Source: Pseudomonadota bacterium
Lineage (GTDB): Bacteria; Pseudomonadota; Gammaproteobacteria; Steroidobacterales; Steroidobacteraceae
Assembly: GCA_003242275.1 (NCBI GenBank)
Contig: QGUX01000037.1
Location: 1 to 17,055 of the forward strand
Direction: 5' to 3'
Length of the DNA: 17,055 nucleotides
Under the pieces are notes generated by a model. That model was not told the origin of the DNA. It searched no databases and worked only from the letters and a program-made list of their open reading frames with translations. Positions within the stretch are counted from its first letter, which is position 1. The number at the start of each line of letters is the position of its first letter. A program made the position numbers and the translations under genes. Shown here in pieces: positions 15,605 through 17,055 of the stretch.

Positions 15605-16494
15605 TCCGGCGCCGGCCCGCGCAGGGCCGCGGCGATGAGCGGTGCCAGGGCGATGGCATTGGTGGGATGCGGCACGGCGTCGGTGGACACGATGCGCCCG
15701 CACAGCGGCGAGAGCATCTGGAAGGCATCGCCGCCGAACAGCGCATGCACCACCACGCACACCGGCCGGGGGAATCCCTGCTGCACCAGGCCGCGGGCAG
15801 CCACCGCCAAGGTGCGACCGGAAGAAGCGATGTCGTCCACCAGCACGGGCTGGCAGCCCTGCCAGCGCTGGAACTCCGGCAGCGCGATCTCCACGTCGCG
15901 GTCGCCGTGCCGCACCTTCTTCAGCACCACGTGCGGCGCGCCGATGCGGGCCGCGATGGCGCCGGCCCACTGCTCGCTCTCCTCGTCCGGGCCGACGACC
16001 AGCGGCCGTGCGACATTGGCGCCGATCCACTCCGCCAGCAACGGCGCCGACTGCAGCGCGTCCGCGCGGATGGTGTAGACGTTGGACAGCGCGTGATGGC
16101 GGTGCAGGTGCGGATCCACGGTCACCAGCCGGTCGAAGGTGGACGAGACCAGTCTCGCGAAACTCACAGAGCTGACGCTCTCGCCCGGCCTGAAGCGGCA
16201 GTCCTGGCGCATGTAGGCCAGGTATGGCGCCACCAGGTTCACCTGCCGCGCGCCCAGCTCGCGCGCCGCATCGGCCGCAAACACCAGCGCCAGGAAGCGT
16301 TCGTCCGGCTGCGCCAGGGTGCACACGAGGTCGACCACCCGGCCAGCAGGTTCCACGGGCAGCCGCACGTAGCTCTCGCCGTCCGGGAAGCGGCGTGTCT
16401 CCACGACCTCGACATCGGCGGCCAGTTCGCCGGCCAGGCGCCGTGCGAACGCCTCGTTGCCGGGCAGCGCGAACAGCAGGCGGCCGGCGCTCAT
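15601..16494 (-). CDS. ribose-phosphate pyrophosphokinase (PRPP synthetase) homologue, archaeal-like
   Basis: A 297-residue protein from the ATG at 16494, which overlaps the preceding stop (ATGA); an upstream in-frame GTG at 16518 is less likely. Motifs are RRFPDGESYVRL (34-45), APYLAYMRQDCRF (89-101), VDPHLHRHH (126-134), VVGPDEESEQWA (166-177), a flexible KKVRHGDRDVEI loop (192-203) and the PRPP-binding loop LVDDIASSGRTL (218-229). Prs makes PRPP from ribose-5-phosphate and ATP. The protein is shorter than the ~315-residue housekeeping enzyme, and its DPH and VEI elements look like the archaeal/class III type, so it is probably an accessory copy dedicated to this cluster. Catalytic Lys and metal-binding His are in place; activity is likely but unproven. 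Confidence 0.9.
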   Translation of the reverse strand: MSAGRLLFALPGNEAFARRLAGELAADVEVVETRRFPDGESYVRLPVEPAGRVVDLVCTLAQPDERFLALVFAADAARELGARQVNLVAPYLAYMRQDCRFRPGESVSSVSFARLVSSTFDRLVTVDPHLHRHHALSNVYTIRADALQSAPLLAEWIGANVARPLVVGPDEESEQWAGAIAARIGAPHVVLKKVRHGDRDVEIALPEFQRWQGCQPVLVDDIASSGRTLAVAARGLVQQGFPRPVCVVVHALFGGDAFQMLSPLCGRIVSTDAVPHPTNAIALAPLIAAALRGPAPE

Positions 16495-16800
16495 TGGCCC
16501 GTGGGCATCCGGTGCCACCCGCCGCGCCCGGGCCCGTACCAGCGCGTGTCCCAGCCGGTGGGCAGCGCGTCGTCGCGGTTCACCAGCACGGCCTGCACTT
16601 CCTGGATCAGCCCGGACTTGACGGTGAAGAACTCGCCCACGATGCGGTCATAGGCCGTCACCGAGGACGCGTTCTGCACGCCGTCCACCTTGCCGAAGCG
16701 CAGGATCACCAGCACGATGCCGCGCTCCTCGTCGACCACGGCATAGCGGCGGTCCCACAGGTTGCGGCCGGGGAAGAGGCGGGGGGCGAAGCACCGCGCC
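16491..16800 (-). CDS. conserved protein of unknown function, 5'-truncated at the contig end
   Basis: Only the C-terminal ~100 residues are readable; upstream the frame enters poly-G/poly-C sequence and cannot be trusted beyond about 16796. The intact part includes NLWDRRYAVVDEERGIVLVI, then RIVGEFFTVKSGLIQEVQAVL, ending WDTRWYGPGRGGWHRMPTGQ. The motif order (RRY-x-VVDEERG, later a 'G-x-I-x-x-V-x-A' strand) resembles NTF2/SnoaL-like exported proteins common in this kind of genome, but this is a tentative resemblance. Its TGA overlaps the PRPP-synthetase ATG by four bases, so it is the upstream, co-translated member of the cluster. Confidence 0.55.
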
Positions 16801-16931
16801 GGGGGGGGGGCGGAGGGGAAAAAGCCGCGCACCCGCCCTGGGGGGGGGGGGGGGGGGGGGGGGGGCCGCGGGGGGGGGGGGGGGCGGGCCCCCCCCCGCG
16901 CCCCCCCCCCCCCGGGGGGGGGGGGGGCGGC
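16801..16931. other. poly-G / poly-C low-complexity sequence, probable artefact
   Basis: Nearly pure G and C homopolymer runs, including 26 G (16840-16865), 15 G (16870-16884), 13 C (16901-16913) and 14 G (16914-16927), with one short ordinary stretch at about 16811-16839. Nothing like this occurs elsewhere in the window. It interrupts a real gene and abuts a displaced copy of another gene, which fits a no-signal poly-G sequencing artefact or bad contig-end extension better than natural DNA. Confidence 0.85.
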
Positions 16932-17055
16932 CCCCGCCATTGACCCGGCCGCCCCCTCTCCGGCCACGGTTGCGGCCGCCACCAGCAACGCCGGTGGTCT
17001 CGCCGGGCGGACCCGCGAGCTGATGAATCCCGACGCCAGCGCCATGGTGTTCCTC
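16932..17055 (+). repeat. 124-bp direct copy of 8039-8162, probable chimeric contig end
   Basis: Bases 16932-17055 match 8039-8162 in the same orientation at 123 of 124 positions; the only difference is T at 16995 versus C at 8102. The source is the middle of the second lipoprotein gene; the copy has no start codon of that gene, no flanking inverted repeats and ends with the window. Because it is joined through the poly-G/C block, a chimeric read is the most likely origin rather than a genomic duplication. Confidence 0.9.

Noticed and set aside
14345..16078. Long plus-strand open frame opposite the MBL and PRPP-synthetase genes
   Set aside because: The minus strand carries complete MBL/beta-CASP and Prs motifs with coupled starts; the plus frame has none and crosses gene borders.
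15605..16324. N-terminal extension of the MBL protein through the PRPP-synthetase gene
   Set aside because: The MBL fold begins directly at MTRLRFLGGAGTVTG, and the extension is an off-frame reading of the Prs gene.
16801..16931. Natural G-quadruplex or recombination element
   Set aside because: Runs of up to 26 G and 13 C occur nowhere else here, break a gene, and adjoin a chimeric copy; an artefact explains all of it.
16491..17045. Gly/Pro-rich 184-residue protein reading through the poly-C/G block
   Set aside because: Its middle is translated homopolymer and its first ~38 residues are an antisense reading of the displaced copy of 8039-8162; only the C-terminal part to about 16796 is credible.
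1..17055. CRISPR arrays, tRNA or rRNA genes, transposases or integrases
   Set aside because: I saw no regularly spaced repeats, no cloverleaf or rRNA-like segments and no transposase or recombinase motifs on either strand.

Overview
The window is very GC-rich, with long antisense shadow frames throughout, strong G/C third-position bias and Shine-Dalgarno starts. This points to a high-GC proteobacterium. DUF6152 proteins, envelope proteins carrying an 'IGRWEGD' motif, a TonB-dependent receptor and a winged-helix/Ser-Thr kinase/TPR fusion resemble uncultured Gammaproteobacteria of the Steroidobacteraceae/Nevskiales/Xanthomonadales type. That placement is inferred from gene content only. The sequence reads like a draft metagenome contig, and its right end looks artefactual.

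Layout. (1) 38-1701: an exported IGRWEGD-family protein (-) is divergent from a tandem pair of DUF6152 genes (+). (2) 1711-6732: on the minus strand, a membrane-tethered winged-helix/kinase/TPR regulator is followed after 75 nt by a TonB-dependent receptor. (3) 6928-9861: divergent from the kinase is a tight three-gene unit of uncharacterised envelope proteins, two lipoproteins and one exported protein built of a duplicated beta-rich domain; a strong hairpin follows it. (4) 9914-11959: a minus-strand unit holds a previously unlisted 49-codon ORF (ATGA overlap), an exported alpha/beta hydrolase and, 4 nt later, a second IGRWEGD-family protein; a candidate promoter lies at 12008-12036. (5) 12180-12590: a small exported EF-hand protein with its own terminator. 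(6) 12726-16800: a minus-strand cluster in which each gene overlaps the next by 4 nt: a truncated conserved protein, an archaeal-like PRPP synthetase homologue, an MBL/beta-CASP RNase-type protein and an archaeal-type thymidine/AMP phosphorylase. (7) 16801-17055: poly-G/poly-C sequence joined to a near-exact copy of 8039-8162, most likely a sequencing or assembly artefact.

How the genes may work together. Region 6 forms a coherent hypothesis for salvage of RNA-derived nucleotides, linking RNA processing, nucleoside or NMP phosphorolysis and PRPP metabolism. Regions 2 and 3 suggest a tethered kinase/transcription factor that senses the periplasm through TPRs and could control the downstream TonB receptor and/or the divergent envelope operon. 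Regions 1 and 4 share a paralogous exported family of unknown function. The two DUF6152 proteins are predicted to mature with His-His at the N terminus, which raises the possibility of a metal site. None of these functional links is proven by the sequence.
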